A stretch of DNA of 64,000 bases from Xylanimonas allomyrinae (lineage in GTDB: Bacteria > Actinomycetota > Actinomycetes > Actinomycetales > Cellulomonadaceae), in NCBI RefSeq assembly GCF_004135345.1, contig NZ_CP035495.1:3162001-3226000 (forward strand), given 5' to 3'. This document shows positions 18,401-27,461 of the stretch, piece after piece. The position numbers and the translations under genes were made by a program. Every line of letters begins with the position of its first letter. Position 1 is the first letter of the stretch. The notes under the pieces were generated by a model. It worked only from the letters and a program-made list of their open reading frames with translations, was not told the DNA's origin and searched no databases.

Positions 18401-19195
18401 ATGTCCCTCAAGAACAAGATCGCCATCGTCACCGGCTCCAGTTCCGGCAACGGGCGAGCCATCGCCCTGCGCCTCGCTGCTGAAGGCGCCACCGTTGTGT
18501 GTTCAGACCTCCGGCCCGGGGCCCGCGCCGGGGGCTACGAGGAGGACGGCGACGCCGAGACCCATGACCTGATCGCCAAGAACGGCGGAGCGTCCATCTT
18601 TGTCAAGGCCGACGCTAGCAATACCGCCGACATGACCAGACTGGTCGAGACCGCCGTCGCCGAGTACGGCCGTCTCGACATCATCGTGAACAACGCCGGC
18701 ATCTTCACCGGCCTGTCGACGATCGTCGACGAGCGGGAGGAGGACTTCGACAGGACCATCGCGGTCAATCTCAAGAGCGTCTGGCTAGGGTCCAAGCTCG
18801 CGATCACCCAGTTCCTCAGGCAGGACATCGTCGGCCCCTCCCGGGGCAAGGTCATCAACATCGCCTCGATCGGGGGGCTCGTCGGTCTTGCTCAGGAGCC
18901 TGGCTACTGCGCCTCCAAGGGGGCTGTGGTGAACCTGACTCGCCAGTTGGCCGTCGACTTCGCCGCCGAGCAGATCAGTGTCACCGCGGTGTGCCCGGGC
19001 TTCCTCGCGACCGCAATGGTCCGTCCCTTCCTCGACGACCCCGACCTCAACCAGATGCTCCACGACCAGTCGCCGTGGCCGAGCCTCGGGACCGCAGAGG
19101 ACGTCGCCAGTGCGGTCGCGTTCCTCGCCTCTGACCAGTCCCGGTGGGTCACCGGGTCGACCCTCACCGTCGACGGCGGCTTCACCGCGCGCTGA
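18401..19195 (+). CDS. SDR-family oxidoreductase (2)
   Basis: A 264-aa classical SDR with the cofactor motif GSSSGNG, NNAG, a catalytic Ser in NIASIGG and Tyr-x3-Lys in YCASK. SDLRP after beta-2 indicates NAD(H). Start supported by AAGGAGAA before the ATG. Last gene of the AraC-linked operon. This operon uses more A/T-ending codons (for example ata, aga, gct, agc) than the flanking housekeeping genes, which hints at horizontal origin. Confidence 0.87.
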   Translation: MSLKNKIAIVTGSSSGNGRAIALRLAAEGATVVCSDLRPGARAGGYEEDGDAETHDLIAKNGGASIFVKADASNTADMTRLVETAVAEYGRLDIIVNNAGIFTGLSTIVDEREEDFDRTIAVNLKSVWLGSKLAITQFLRQDIVGPSRGKVINIASIGGLVGLAQEPGYCASKGAVVNLTRQLAVDFAAEQISVTAVCPGFLATAMVRPFLDDPDLNQMLHDQSPWPSLGTAEDVASAVAFLASDQSRWVTGSTLTVDGGFTAR

Positions 19196-19337
19196 GCACA
19201 ACATCCGCCTGCGGGCGCGCCGTAGAGTCGCCCTTCTTCGGCGCGTCCCGCTCGCCGTTCATCGGGCTCGGGGTCGAGACGGTTGATGAGGCATGGGTTC
19301 GTCCGGCTGGCGGTGTGTCTGGGATTGTTGTTGCTGG

Positions 19338-19512
19338 TCAGCGGCAGTGCGCGCCGGGGCGCCCGTCGAAGGTGGTGTCGAACGCGTTCAGAGCGCCCTT
19401 CCAGCGTCGGGTCCAGCGGGCGCGGCCGTTGCCGGTTGGGTCGAAGGCCATGACGGCGAGGTCGACGCACTTGAGCGCGGCCTGCTCGTTCGGGAAGTGA
19501 ATCGCTCGCGAT
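19338..19512 (-). pseudogene. IS256/mutator-type transposase, 3' fragment
   Basis: About 58 residues in the minus frame match the extreme C-terminus of mutator-class (IS256 family) transposases: FPNEQAALKCVDLAVMAF, WTRRWKGALNAFD and FDGR before the stop at 19338. The catalytic DDE portion is missing. The fragment is joined directly to a CpaE-like ATPase remnant at ~19510, so it is a deletion scar rather than a functional element. I saw no terminal inverted repeats. Confidence 0.65.
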
Positions 19513-19988
19513 GTAGACGCCGGCATTGACCGGGTCGAGGCCGACGTTCGCGACGACGGGCAGACGGAGGATCTTGGCCGCGTGGCTGGCCCGGCAGGGA
19601 TGGCCGTCGCCGAGGAGCAGCAGGCCGGGCTTGCGCCAGGAGGCCTCGGACGCGAGCTGCGCTGCGCGCGAGCGTGCGCCGGCGAGCGACAGCAGGTCGG
19701 TCCGCACGGTGAGCAGAGTCAGGTCCGCCGCGCGAGCAGCGGCTCGGGCGACCCGGCGAGCCCGAGGTGGCCGGCATCGACGATGACGTCCTGCCCGGCC
19801 GGGTCGAGATCCGCCAGGGCATCGGCGAGCGGCTGCCGCAGCCCGCGCGACCCGGCTGCCTGCGTGTGCGTCTGGACGCGAGCCAGGACCGAGGCCTCGA
19901 CGTCGGACACCCGGAGGGAGACGACGGTGGACCCGATGCTCTCCGGGGCCGGGGCGACGTCGGCGTTCGTCGACGCTGTGTTGCCCTC
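19512..19988 (-). pseudogene. CpaE/TadZ-like P-loop ATPase remnant
   Basis: The minus strand encodes the C-terminal half of a MinD/CpaE-type protein of the sort carried on actinobacterial mobile elements: DVIVDAGHLGLAGSPEPLLAR, then in the next frame ADLTLLTVRTDLLSLAGARS, LLLLGDGHP and ILRLPVVANVGLDPVNAGVY. There is a frameshift near 19735 and the reading frame runs into transposase sequence. The N-terminal Walker A region is absent. Position next to tRNA-Ser suggests the residue of an integrated element. Confidence 0.55.
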
Positions 19989-20042
19989 AGCGGTGCACCG
20001 ATGACAACGAACCAGTCCTGCCAGATCCGTGGGATGTCAACG

Positions 20043-20074
20043 AAAAACCCCGGGAGCACGAGGCTCCCGGGGTT
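20043..20074 (-). terminator. intrinsic terminator of tRNA-Ser
   Basis: Minus strand: a 12-bp stem (AACCCCGGGAGC / GCTCCCGGGGTT) with a CTCGT loop, followed by TTT. It lies 7 nt after the tRNA 3' end and is the only terminator in the window with a T-run. Confidence 0.9.
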
Positions 20075-20080
20075 CCGGCG

Positions 20081-20165
20081 CGGAGGATACGGGATTTGAA
20101 CCCGTGAGGGCGTGAACCCAACACGCTTTCCAAGCGTGCGCCATAGGCCGCTAGGCGAATCCTCC
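20081..20165 (-). tRNA. tRNA-Ser (anticodon GGA)
   Basis: 85-nt class II tRNA. The acceptor stem GGAGGAT/ATCCTCC, discriminator G, anticodon loop TTGGAAA (anticodon GGA, reading UCC/UCU), a long variable arm and the T-loop GGTTCAAATCC are all visible on the minus strand. CCA is not encoded (CGCC follows). Its 3' end faces the accessory region at 14.6-20 kb. Confidence 0.95.
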
Positions 20166-20307
20166 TGGTTGCTGCAGCACGGCAGCCACAGAAGGATACC
20201 GGACGCGGACGCGTGCCCCGGAACGAGGTGGTCCGGGGGCCTCGGGGGCTGGCCGCAGATGCACCCCCGGATTTCGGTGACGGCGCGGCGCTCCGTTAGG
20301 CTGAGCG

Positions 20308-20399
20308 GTAGACCCCTCGTGCGGCGTCATCGTGCCGAACTCCCCAGGGCCGGAAGGCAGCAAGGGTAGGTGCGCTCTGGCGGGTGCACGGGGGGTCCT
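20308..20399 (+). ncRNA. ffs: SRP RNA (4.5S-type, small bacterial)
   Basis: The conserved apical domain CAGGGCCGGAAGGCAGCAAG lies between long complementary arms (GACCCCTCGTGC pairs with GCACGGGGGGTC). This is the short signal-recognition-particle RNA that binds Ffh for membrane targeting. In actinobacteria it commonly sits upstream of dnaX; here metQNI intervenes. Ends are approximate. Confidence 0.93.
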
Positions 20400-20522
20400 T
20401 TGCTGCCCTGCGCGACCCGCTGACCTGCGCATTCTCAGCAGTCGAGACGACGGTGTCTCGTATCGCAGGATTTTCCCGTCGCCAGTTCGCTCGCAAGCGT
20501 TGTCGGAACGCATGATGACGCC

Positions 20523-20630
20523 ATGCCCGCCACCACGACGCACGCCGCCTCGACTCCGCGCCTCACGCCGCGCGCCGTCATGTGCCGCTGCCTCGTGCAG
20601 GCCGGGCGAATGCGCTGCTCGGTGCGCTGA
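20523..20630 (+). CDS. candidate Met/Cys-containing leader ORF upstream of metQ
   Basis: A 35-codon ORF ends 141 bp before metQ. Its second half encodes M-C-R-C-L-V-Q-A-G-R-M-R-C-S-V-R, unusually dense in Met and Cys codons. A CATGAT box 6 nt before the ATG would allow a leaderless start, and an internal ATG at 20580 gives a 16-residue version. Ribosome stalling on Met/Cys codons could regulate methionine uptake. Weak: no terminator/antiterminator pair is obvious. Confidence 0.3.
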   Translation: MPATTTHAASTPRLTPRAVMCRCLVQAGRMRCSVR

Positions 20631-20771
20631 GCCCGGGATCGTTCGACCGCCCTCGCGCGCCGCTCCGCCGTCGGCCTCCGCGGCACCGTGCCACGACGCA
20701 CGGGCATTCTCCCCACCCCTCGCTCCACGGGCGCGGCACGTGTGCCGCTGCCCGCCCACGGAAGGAACACC

Positions 20772-21686
20772 ATGTCTCGCTCCCGCTTCTCCTTCGCCGC
20801 CCGCTCGGTGGCGGCGTTCGGCGCCGTCGCGTCGCTCGCCCTGGCCGGCTGCGCCAGCTCCGGCTCGGACGAGGTGTCCGCCGGGTCCAAGGAGGACCCG
20901 ATCGTCATCGGCATCGTCTCCAGCGGCGAGGCCTACTGGGACACCTTCAAGGCGAAGGCCGAGGAGGAGGGCATCTACGTCGAGCTCAAGAACTTCTCGG
21001 ACTACCAGCTGCCCAACCAGGGGCTGTCCGACGGTGACCTCGACCTGAACCAGTTCCAGCACCTGCAGTTCCTCGCCGACTACAACGTCAAGACCGGAAG
21101 CGACCTGACGCCGATCGGCGCCACCGCCGTCTACCCGCTCGACCTGTACTCGACCAAGGTCGACGACGTCGCGGACATCCCCGACGGCGCCGAGGTCGCC
21201 ATCCCGAACGACGCCTCCAACCAGGCCCGTGCGCTGCTCGTGCTCCAGGACGCCGGGCTCGTGAAGCTCAAGGGCGGCGGCACGTCGTTCTCGACGGCGG
21301 CCGACGTCGTCGCCGACGAGTCGAAGGTCACCGTCACGGCGCTCAAGGCCGACCAGACCCCGACGGCGCTCCAGGACCCGAAGGTCTACGCGGCCATCGT
21401 CAACAACGACTACGTGCCGAACATCGACGCCGCGCACCAGAAGCCGGTCTACTCGACCGACGCCGACTCGAGCGCCAACGACCCGTACATCAACGTCTGG
21501 GTCTCCCGGAAGGCCGACGCCGACAACCCGACCTTCAAGAAGCTCATCGAGATCTACCACGAGTCGGAGGTCACGGACGGCGTGATCGAGGCATCGGGTG
21601 GCACGGGCGTCATCAAGGACAACTCGCCGAAGGACCTCCAGGACATCCTGGCGACCATCGAGAAGAACGAGAAGGCCCAGGGCTGA
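20772..21686 (+). CDS. metQ: methionine ABC transporter substrate-binding lipoprotein
   Basis: A 304-aa NlpA/MetQ-family lipoprotein. The signal peptide ends in the lipobox LALAGC (Cys ~27). The mature protein starts with IVIGIVSSGEAYWDTFKAKAEEEG and contains the family blocks LDLNQFQHLQFL, GATAVYPLDLYS and VAIPNDASNQARALLVLQ. It binds D/L-methionine outside the membrane and delivers it to MetNI. The ATG at 20772 follows GGAAGGAA. It is first in a metQ-metN-metI operon. Confidence 0.9.
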   Translation: MSRSRFSFAARSVAAFGAVASLALAGCASSGSDEVSAGSKEDPIVIGIVSSGEAYWDTFKAKAEEEGIYVELKNFSDYQLPNQGLSDGDLDLNQFQHLQFLADYNVKTGSDLTPIGATAVYPLDLYSTKVDDVADIPDGAEVAIPNDASNQARALLVLQDAGLVKLKGGGTSFSTAADVVADESKVTVTALKADQTPTALQDPKVYAAIVNNDYVPNIDAAHQKPVYSTDADSSANDPYINVWVSRKADADNPTFKKLIEIYHESEVTDGVIEASGGTGVIKDNSPKDLQDILATIEKNEKAQG

Positions 21687-21708
21687 ACCTCCTGACATCC
21701 TGATCATC

Positions 21709-22896
21709 GTGAGCGAACCCATCATCAGCTTCCGGGACGCCGCCAAGGTGTTCCCGGGCGGGCGCCGACGGCCCGAGGTCCGGGCCGTCGACGGCGTCAC
21801 CCTCGACATCGCGGCCGGAGAGATCTTCGGCGTCATCGGCTACTCGGGCGCCGGGAAGTCCACCCTCGTGCGGCTCATCAACGCGCTCGAGCGGACGACG
21901 TCGGGAGCGGTGGTGGTGGGCGGCACGGACCTCACGGGGCTGGGCGAGGCCCGGCTCCGTGAGGTCCGTGCCGGCATCGGGATGATCTTCCAGCAGTTCA
22001 ACCTGCTCGCCTCGCGCACGGTCGCGGGGAATGTCGCCTACCCGCTCGAGGTCGCCCGGTGGCCGCGCGGCGAGCGCGAGGCCCGCGTGCGTGAGCTGCT
22101 CGACTTCGTCGGCATCGCCGACAAGGCGGACACCTACCCGGCGCAGCTCAGCGGCGGGCAGAAGCAGCGCGTGGGCATCGCGCGGGCGCTGGCGACCAAC
22201 CCGCGCATCCTGCTCGCCGACGAGGCGACCAGCGCGCTCGACCCCGAGACGACGCGCGAGGTGCTGCGGCTGCTCCAGCGCGTCAACCGCGAGCTCGGCA
22301 TCACCGTCGTGATCATCACCCACGAGATGGACGTGGTCCGCTACTGCTGCGACCGCGTCGCGGTGATGGAGCACGGCAAGGTCGTCGAGACGGGCGCCGC
22401 GTACGAGATCTTCTCGCGGCCGCAGGCGGCCGTGACGCGCCGGTTCGTGGCCACGTCGCTGCGCGACAGGCCGTCGGACGAGACCCTCGCGCGGCTGCGC
22501 GAGAGGCACCCGGGGCGGCTCGTCGTCGTCGGCATCGACGAGGTCACCGGGTCGACGCGCGCGATCACGCAGGTGCTGCGGGACCGCGGCGTGGAGCCCG
22601 CAGTGGTCTACGGCGGCATCACGGAGGTGGCGAACAAGCCCTACGGGTCGCTCACGTTCGAGCTCGCCGGGTCCGACGACGCCGTCGCCGCCGCGGTCGC
22701 GCACCTGCGCGCGGTGACCGACGTCGACGACCTGGGCACTGCCCGGGCGCCGCGCACCGTCCCGTCGCTCGCGGCGGGGCGGGCTGAGGCCACGCCGGGG
22801 CGTGACGCCCGCGAGGTGCCGGGAACAAGCGGCGAGCGACGTCCCGGGGGCGGCCCCACGGGCGGACCGACCGGGCTCGTGGAGGGGAACGACTGA
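21709..22896 (+). CDS. metN: methionine ABC transporter ATP-binding protein
   Basis: A 395-aa ABC ATPase. Walker A is GYSGAGKST, the Q-loop lies in FQQFNLL, the signature is LSGGQKQR and Walker B is ILLADEATSALD. A C-terminal NIL/ACT-like domain (VVGIDEVTGSTRAITQVLRDRG...) would bind methionine and inhibit transport, as in E. coli MetN. A ~45-residue Pro/Gly-rich tail extends beyond it. The GTG start is 23 nt after the metQ stop. Its TGA shares one base with the metI ATG (TGATG). Confidence 0.9.
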   Translation: MSEPIISFRDAAKVFPGGRRRPEVRAVDGVTLDIAAGEIFGVIGYSGAGKSTLVRLINALERTTSGAVVVGGTDLTGLGEARLREVRAGIGMIFQQFNLLASRTVAGNVAYPLEVARWPRGEREARVRELLDFVGIADKADTYPAQLSGGQKQRVGIARALATNPRILLADEATSALDPETTREVLRLLQRVNRELGITVVIITHEMDVVRYCCDRVAVMEHGKVVETGAAYEIFSRPQAAVTRRFVATSLRDRPSDETLARLRERHPGRLVVVGIDEVTGSTRAITQVLRDRGVEPAVVYGGITEVANKPYGSLTFELAGSDDAVAAAVAHLRAVTDVDDLGTARAPRTVPSLAAGRAEATPGRDAREVPGTSGERRPGGGPTGGPTGLVEGND

Positions 22897-23552
22897 TGGA
22901 CTGGGCAAACCTCGGGCCGCTGCTGTGGCAGGCGGCCGGCGAGACCCTCTACATGGTGCTCATCACCCTGGTCGCGGGCGGGTTCTTCGGCCTGCTCATC
23001 GGATTGGGCCTGTACCTGACACGGTCGGGGAACCTGCTCGAGAACAAGGTGGTGTTCACCGTTCTCAACGTGCTGATCAACATCCTGCGGCCCGTGCCGT
23101 TCCTCATCTTCATCGTGGCGTTGGGGCCGCTGACGCGTGTGGTGACGGGCAGGACCGTCGGGATCGACGCGTTCACCTTCCCCATGTGCGTCATGGCGTC
23201 GGTCGTCTTCGCGCGCCTCGTCGAGCAGAACCTCGTGACCATCGACCCCGGCGTCGTCGAGGCGGCACGGGCGATGGGTGCGTCTCCGCTGCGGATCATC
23301 CGCACGGTGCTCGTTCCCGAGGCGCTCGCGCCGCTCATCCTGGGCTACACGTTCCTGTTCGTCGTCGTGCTCGACATGTCGGCGATCGGCGGCTACCTCG
23401 GCGCCGGCGGGCTCGGCGACTTCGCGATCGTGCACGGATACCAGCAGTACAACTGGGGCGTCACGTTCGTCGTCGTGGTGATCTTCGTCGCGGTGGTGCA
23501 GCTCGTGCAGCTGCTCGGGAACACGCTCGCGCGCAGGGCGCTGCGCCGGTAG
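22896..23552 (+). CDS. metI: methionine ABC transporter permease
   Basis: A 218-aa inner-membrane permease with five hydrophobic segments. The cytoplasmic coupling EAA loop is VVEAARAMGASPLRIIRTVLVPEALAP. Length matches MetI (~217 aa). The ATG overlaps the metN stop by one base, so it is coupled. Together with MetQ and MetN it forms the methionine importer; it is the last gene before dnaX, which has its own promoter. Confidence 0.9.
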   Translation: MDWANLGPLLWQAAGETLYMVLITLVAGGFFGLLIGLGLYLTRSGNLLENKVVFTVLNVLINILRPVPFLIFIVALGPLTRVVTGRTVGIDAFTFPMCVMASVVFARLVEQNLVTIDPGVVEAARAMGASPLRIIRTVLVPEALAPLILGYTFLFVVVLDMSAIGGYLGAGGLGDFAIVHGYQQYNWGVTFVVVVIFVAVVQLVQLLGNTLARRALRR

Positions 23553-23691
23553 CCGGCCGGTGGCTGCGGGTGCGCGTCCGCGCACGTCATCTCTTCGTCA
23601 CGCGCGGGTGCGGGCGACGAGCTGGCGCGAAAGCCCGCGCACCCTCGTGCCAGCGTCCCCAGGCGACCCGCCGCGTGTCGGTGTCGCCGTC

Positions 23692-23704
23692 TAGGGTGGT
23701 CGGG
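23692..23704 (+). promoter_or_regulatory. dnaX promoter -10 element, leaderless start
   Basis: TAGGGT at 23692-23697 lies 6 nt before the GTG at 23704. The expected transcription start coincides with the start codon. No Shine-Dalgarno sequence precedes the GTG. Confidence 0.55.
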
Positions 23705-26678
23705 TGACCACAGCCCTGTACCGCCGCTACCGGCCCGAGACGTTTGCCGAGGTCATCGGTCAGGAGCACGTCACCTCGCCGCTCATGCAGGCGCTGCGAA
23801 GCGGACGGGTCAACCACGCGTACCTCTTCTCGGGGCCGCGAGGGTGCGGCAAGACGACGTCGGCGCGGATCCTCGCGCGCACGCTCAACTGCCACGCGAA
23901 CACGCCCGAGACGCCGATCGACACCCCCTGCGGGACCTGCCCCTCGTGCGTGGAGCTGGCGCGCGGCGGGAGCGGGTCGCTCGACGTCGTCGAGATCGAC
24001 GCCGCCTCGCACGGCGGCGTCGACGACGCCCGCGACCTGCGTGAGCGCGCGACCTTCGCGCCGACGCGCGACCGGTTCAAGATCTTCATCATCGACGAGG
24101 CCCACATGGTCTCGCCGGCGGGGTTCAACGCGCTGCTCAAGATCGTGGAAGAGCCGCCGCCGCACATCAAGTTCGTCTTCGCGACGACGGAGCCGGACAA
24201 GGTCATCGGCACCATCCGGTCGCGCACGCACCACTACCCGTTCCGGCTCGTGCCGCCGGACGTGCTGTCGCCCTACCTCGAGTCGTTGTGCGCGGCCGAG
24301 GGAGTGACGCTCGGCGGGGGTGTGGCTCCGCTCGTGGTTCGCGCGGGGGGCGGTTCCGTGCGTGACTCGCTCTCGGTGCTCGACCAGCTCATCGCGGGCG
24401 CGACCGGCGGGACGGTCGACTACGACCTGGCCGTCGGGCTGCTCGGCTACACGCACGCCTCGCTGCTCGACGACGTCGTCGACGCGCTCGCCGCGCGGGA
24501 CGGCGCGTCGCTCTTCCGCGTGGTCGACCAGCTCATCGCCTCCGGGCACGCGCCGCAGCGGTTCGTCGACGACCTGCTCGAACGGCTGCGCGACCTCATC
24601 GTCATCGCCGTCTCGGGAGACGCGGCGGGCGCCGTGCTGCGCGGGCTGCCCGAGGACCAGCTCGCCCGCATGGCCACGCAGGCCTCGCGCCTCGGGATCG
24701 CCGAGCTCTCACGCGCGGCCGACCTGGTCAACGCCGCGCTCACCGAGATGACCGGGGCGACGTCGCCTCGCCTGCACCTGGAGCTGCTGTGCGCGCGGCT
24801 GCTGCTGCCCGGGGCGGACCAGGGGGCCGCCGGCCTGGCCGCGCGCGTCGAACGGCTGGAGCGTGGAGCGATCGACGGCGCCGCGTCGCAGGCACCGCGA
24901 GCCGCGCGGCCGCAGAGTGCCGAGGTGGCGGGGGCCGTGCGCGCCGGCTCCCAGAGCGGGCCGGCCGCCGTGCGCGCGGCGATCCAGGCGAGCCGCGGCG
25001 CCACTCCGGCACCGACGACGGCCGTCGGGGCGGATCCCGTGAGCGCCGGTCCGGCAGGAGGCGACCGCGTGAGCGACGGCCACGCGACGGCCGACCCGGT
25101 CGCGGCCGTCGCGGCCGGGACCCGAACGGCTGGTCCTCGGCCGGAACTCGGCGCGAGCGTCCCGGATGCCGCGCCCGCCCCGCCGGCGGTGAGCGGCCCG
25201 GATGCCGTACCCGCGCCGCGGGCGGCGAGTGCCCCGGATGCCGCGCCCGCCCCGTCGGCGGCGAGTGGCCCGGATGCCGTCACCGCCCCGGATGCCGGAC
25301 CCGCCCCGCAGGCGGTGAGTGGCCCGGATGCCGTCACCGCCCCGGATGCCGCGCCCGCCCCGCAGGCGGTGAGTGGCCCGGATGCCGCGCCCGCCCCGCG
25401 GGCGGCGGGCGGTCCGAGCACCGCGGAGCGGGCCGCGCCGGAGGGTGTGCCGCGTCCCGGCAGTGCGGGAGCGTCGCCGGGTGGTGGCGACGCTCCGGGT
25501 GGCGGGGAGGGTCTCGCGCCGGGTGATGGCGGGGGGCTCCACGATGCCGCTCCCGCGGCGGCCGAGGGTGGTGTGTCGGAGGCCTCGGCGCCGAGCATCG
25601 CGCCTTCGGTGCCTGCGGCCTCGGTGCCGGCAGGCGCGCCCTCCGGACGCGGGGACGATGCTGCGTCGGAGGTCACGACCGAGATGGTCCGGCGTCGCTG
25701 GCTCGAGGCGCTGCGCAGTATCGGGAACCCCGGTGCGGTCGCGTTCCTGAGCGAGAACTCCGAGGTGCTGAGCCTGGAGAACGGTGTGCTTCGCGTCGGC
25801 TTCGCTCCGAGCGTCGTCGCGCTCGCACGGCGGGGTCGTCCGGAGACGATCAGCGACGCCGTCTACGGGACTCTCGGCATTGCGGTGCGTGTCGAGATCG
25901 TGGAGGTGGAGGTGCCCGGCGGTGCCCGTCCCCGCGATGCGGCGCCCGCTCGTCGCCACGACGACCCGCCGGAGCAGGACGACCCCGCGCCAGCGTTCCG
26001 GGTCGGCGCGCAGGCTCCGGCGTCCGGCGGTCCCGGCAGCGCGGAGTCCCCCCGGCCAGGCGGTCGTGGTGAGGTTCGGTCGAACGACCCTGTGGCACCC
26101 GCCTCGCAGCATCGTCCGCTGGTCGCGGTCGCGCACGCTCCGGCTCAGCCCGCCGCCCCGTCTCCCGCGTTCGACGACGCCGACGCCGCGTGGCTCGCGG
26201 GCGTGTCCCTGCACGAGCCTCCGCCGGACGACGACCCCGAGCCGCCCTTCGACGAGCCCGAGCCGGCGGTCGCGCGACCCCGGCTGCGTCTGGTCGAGGA
26301 ACGACCTGACCTGGGCGAGCCGGCGACGGCGGCGAACGTGCCACCCCGCGCGGACGCGATGGCTGCGGTCGTCCCGACGGCCACCACCGCTCCGGCGGGT
26401 GCGGCGCCCGCTGCCGCGGCGCCGACCCAGCCCCGGGTGACGCTCGCGCCGCCTGGTCGCTCCGGGGCGGCGCAGGACGCGGTCGAGGCGGTCCAGCGGC
26501 GCGCGCTCGCCTCACGCGCGGGTCGCCCGTCGGCCGGTCCGTCGTCGCCGGGACCGGACCCTTATGACGACTCCTCTGCCGACGACCCCGACATCGCGGG
26601 CAGCGGACTGGTGGGCGTCCCCTGGTGGTCAAGATGCTGGACGGCACCGTCATCGACGAGCAGGTCGACCAGGGGTGA
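23704..26678 (+). CDS. dnaX: DNA polymerase III subunits gamma and tau, frameshifted near 26619
   Basis: AAA+ clamp-loader ATPase. N-terminal RYRPETFAEVIGQEHV, Walker A GPRGCGKTTSARIL, zinc knuckle Cys residues in CGTCPSCVEL, Walker B/DEAH IIDEAHMVS and the sensor TIRSRTHHYPFR are all intact. A long Ala/Pro-rich linker with tandem repeats leads to a conserved C-terminal patch (EMVRRRWLEALRSIGNPGAV...). The open frame runs on to 27288 through NUDIX. Adding one C to CCCC at 26619-26622 gives the usual actinobacterial ending (GLVGVPLVVKMLDGTVIDEQ) and a stop at 26676, overlapping NUDIX by 4 nt (991 aa). A -1 homopolymer error is the likely cause. Confidence 0.9.
25162..25413 (+). repeat. 36/18-bp tandem repeats in dnaX linker
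   Basis: 252 bp made of six 36-bp units (protein PDAAPAPxAxSG) and two 18-bp half-units (PDAVTA). They encode a disordered Ala/Pro/Asp linker between the clamp-loader core and the tau C-terminal domain. All unit lengths are multiples of three, so copy changes keep the frame. Confidence 0.85.
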
Positions 26679-27097
26679 CGGGTTCCGGCCGTCCGGTGGT
26701 GCTGCACATCGTTGCCGCCGTCGTCGTGCGCGACGGGCGGTTCCTTCTGGTGCGCAAGCGGGGAACGTCGGCGTTCATGCAGGTGGGCGGCAAGATCGAG
26801 CCGGAGGAGCGCCCGCTCGACGCCCTGGTCCGGGAGGTCGAGGAGGAGATCGGTGTCGCGCTCGACGCCGACGCGGTGCGCCCGCTCGGGCGGTTCCGTG
26901 CGACCGCGGCCAACGAGCCGGGGCACGTCGTCGACGCGCACGCGTTCGACGTCGATCTCCCGCCGGGGGCCGAGCCGCGACCGTTGGCCGAGCTCGCGGA
27001 GCTCGTGTGGGTCGACCCGGCGTCACCCGTGGCGCCGCTTCCGATCGCGCCTCTGTCTCTCGACCTGATCGCCGCGTGGACGGAACGGCACGCCTGA
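26675..27097 (+). CDS. NUDIX hydrolase
   Basis: A 140-aa NUDIX protein. The Nudix box is readable as G-G-K-I-E-P-E-E-R-P-L-D-A-L-V-R-E-V-E-E-E-I-G, a GX5EX7REVEEXXG match with one-residue drift at the start (Met-Gln-Val-Gly-Gly). It hydrolyses a nucleoside-diphosphate-linked substrate; the length suits an 8-oxo-dGTP/ADP-ribose-type housekeeping enzyme, not resolved further. The GTG start overlaps the corrected dnaX stop (GTGA), supporting both that dnaX ending and this start. Confidence 0.85.
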   Translation: MTGSGRPVVLHIVAAVVVRDGRFLLVRKRGTSAFMQVGGKIEPEERPLDALVREVEEEIGVALDADAVRPLGRFRATAANEPGHVVDAHAFDVDLPPGAEPRPLAELAELVWVDPASPVAPLPIAPLSLDLIAAWTERHA

Positions 27098-27153
27098 CCC
27101 GTGCGGGCGGACCGGGCGCGTGGCGGCGGACGTCGCCGGCGCTCCGGCGCGGC

Positions 27154-27370
27154 ATGATCGGCACCTGTTCTTCACCCCGCCGATGCCTGGATCGAGGGGT
27201 GCGCGCTCGAGGTGTGCGTCGCGCGACCGGGCACGCCGTTCGTGCGAACGGCCCGGGTCGCGCTCTCCGACGGCGGCGGAAGCGCTGAGGTCGGGGTCGA
27301 CGAGAACGTGTCGTTCGGGGAGACGGAGCTGCTGCGGGTCTCTCCGCAAGCCGCTGACCTGCCCGTCTAG
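27154..27370 (+). CDS. possible small protein with two -1 frameshifts
   Basis: No continuous frame exists. Inserting one C at 27164 and one at 27175-27178 gives a 72-aa reading: MIGTLFFTP, then ADAWIEGCALEVCVARPG, TARVALSDGGG and VDENVSFGETELL, ending in TAG. The conceptual protein looks like a small beta-rich domain, and the same kind of repair mends seven other genes here. I recognise no family. It may equally be non-coding. Confidence 0.3.
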
Positions 27371-27461
27371 TCGTTGATGTGCGGATTGTGCTCACGCGCA
27401 GCGGGTGCCGGTGCGCGTTCACGCGTTGAACGCACACGGGTGTGTGCGCTATCAATGCGTC

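Noticed and set aside
14500-20165. Attachment-site duplication of the tRNA-Ser 3' end
   Set aside because: I could not find a second copy of the tRNA end near 14-15 kb by eye, nor an integrase; the island boundary therefore remains unproven.
20400-20771. SAM riboswitch upstream of metQ
   Set aside because: I looked for SAM-I/SAM-IV core blocks and did not find them; a covariance search would be decisive.
26600-27288. Programmed frameshifting in dnaX
   Set aside because: E. coli dnaX frameshifts to make gamma, but the site here (GTC CCC TGG) is not a canonical slippery heptamer, the zero frame has no early stop, and the same defect recurs in unrelated genes.
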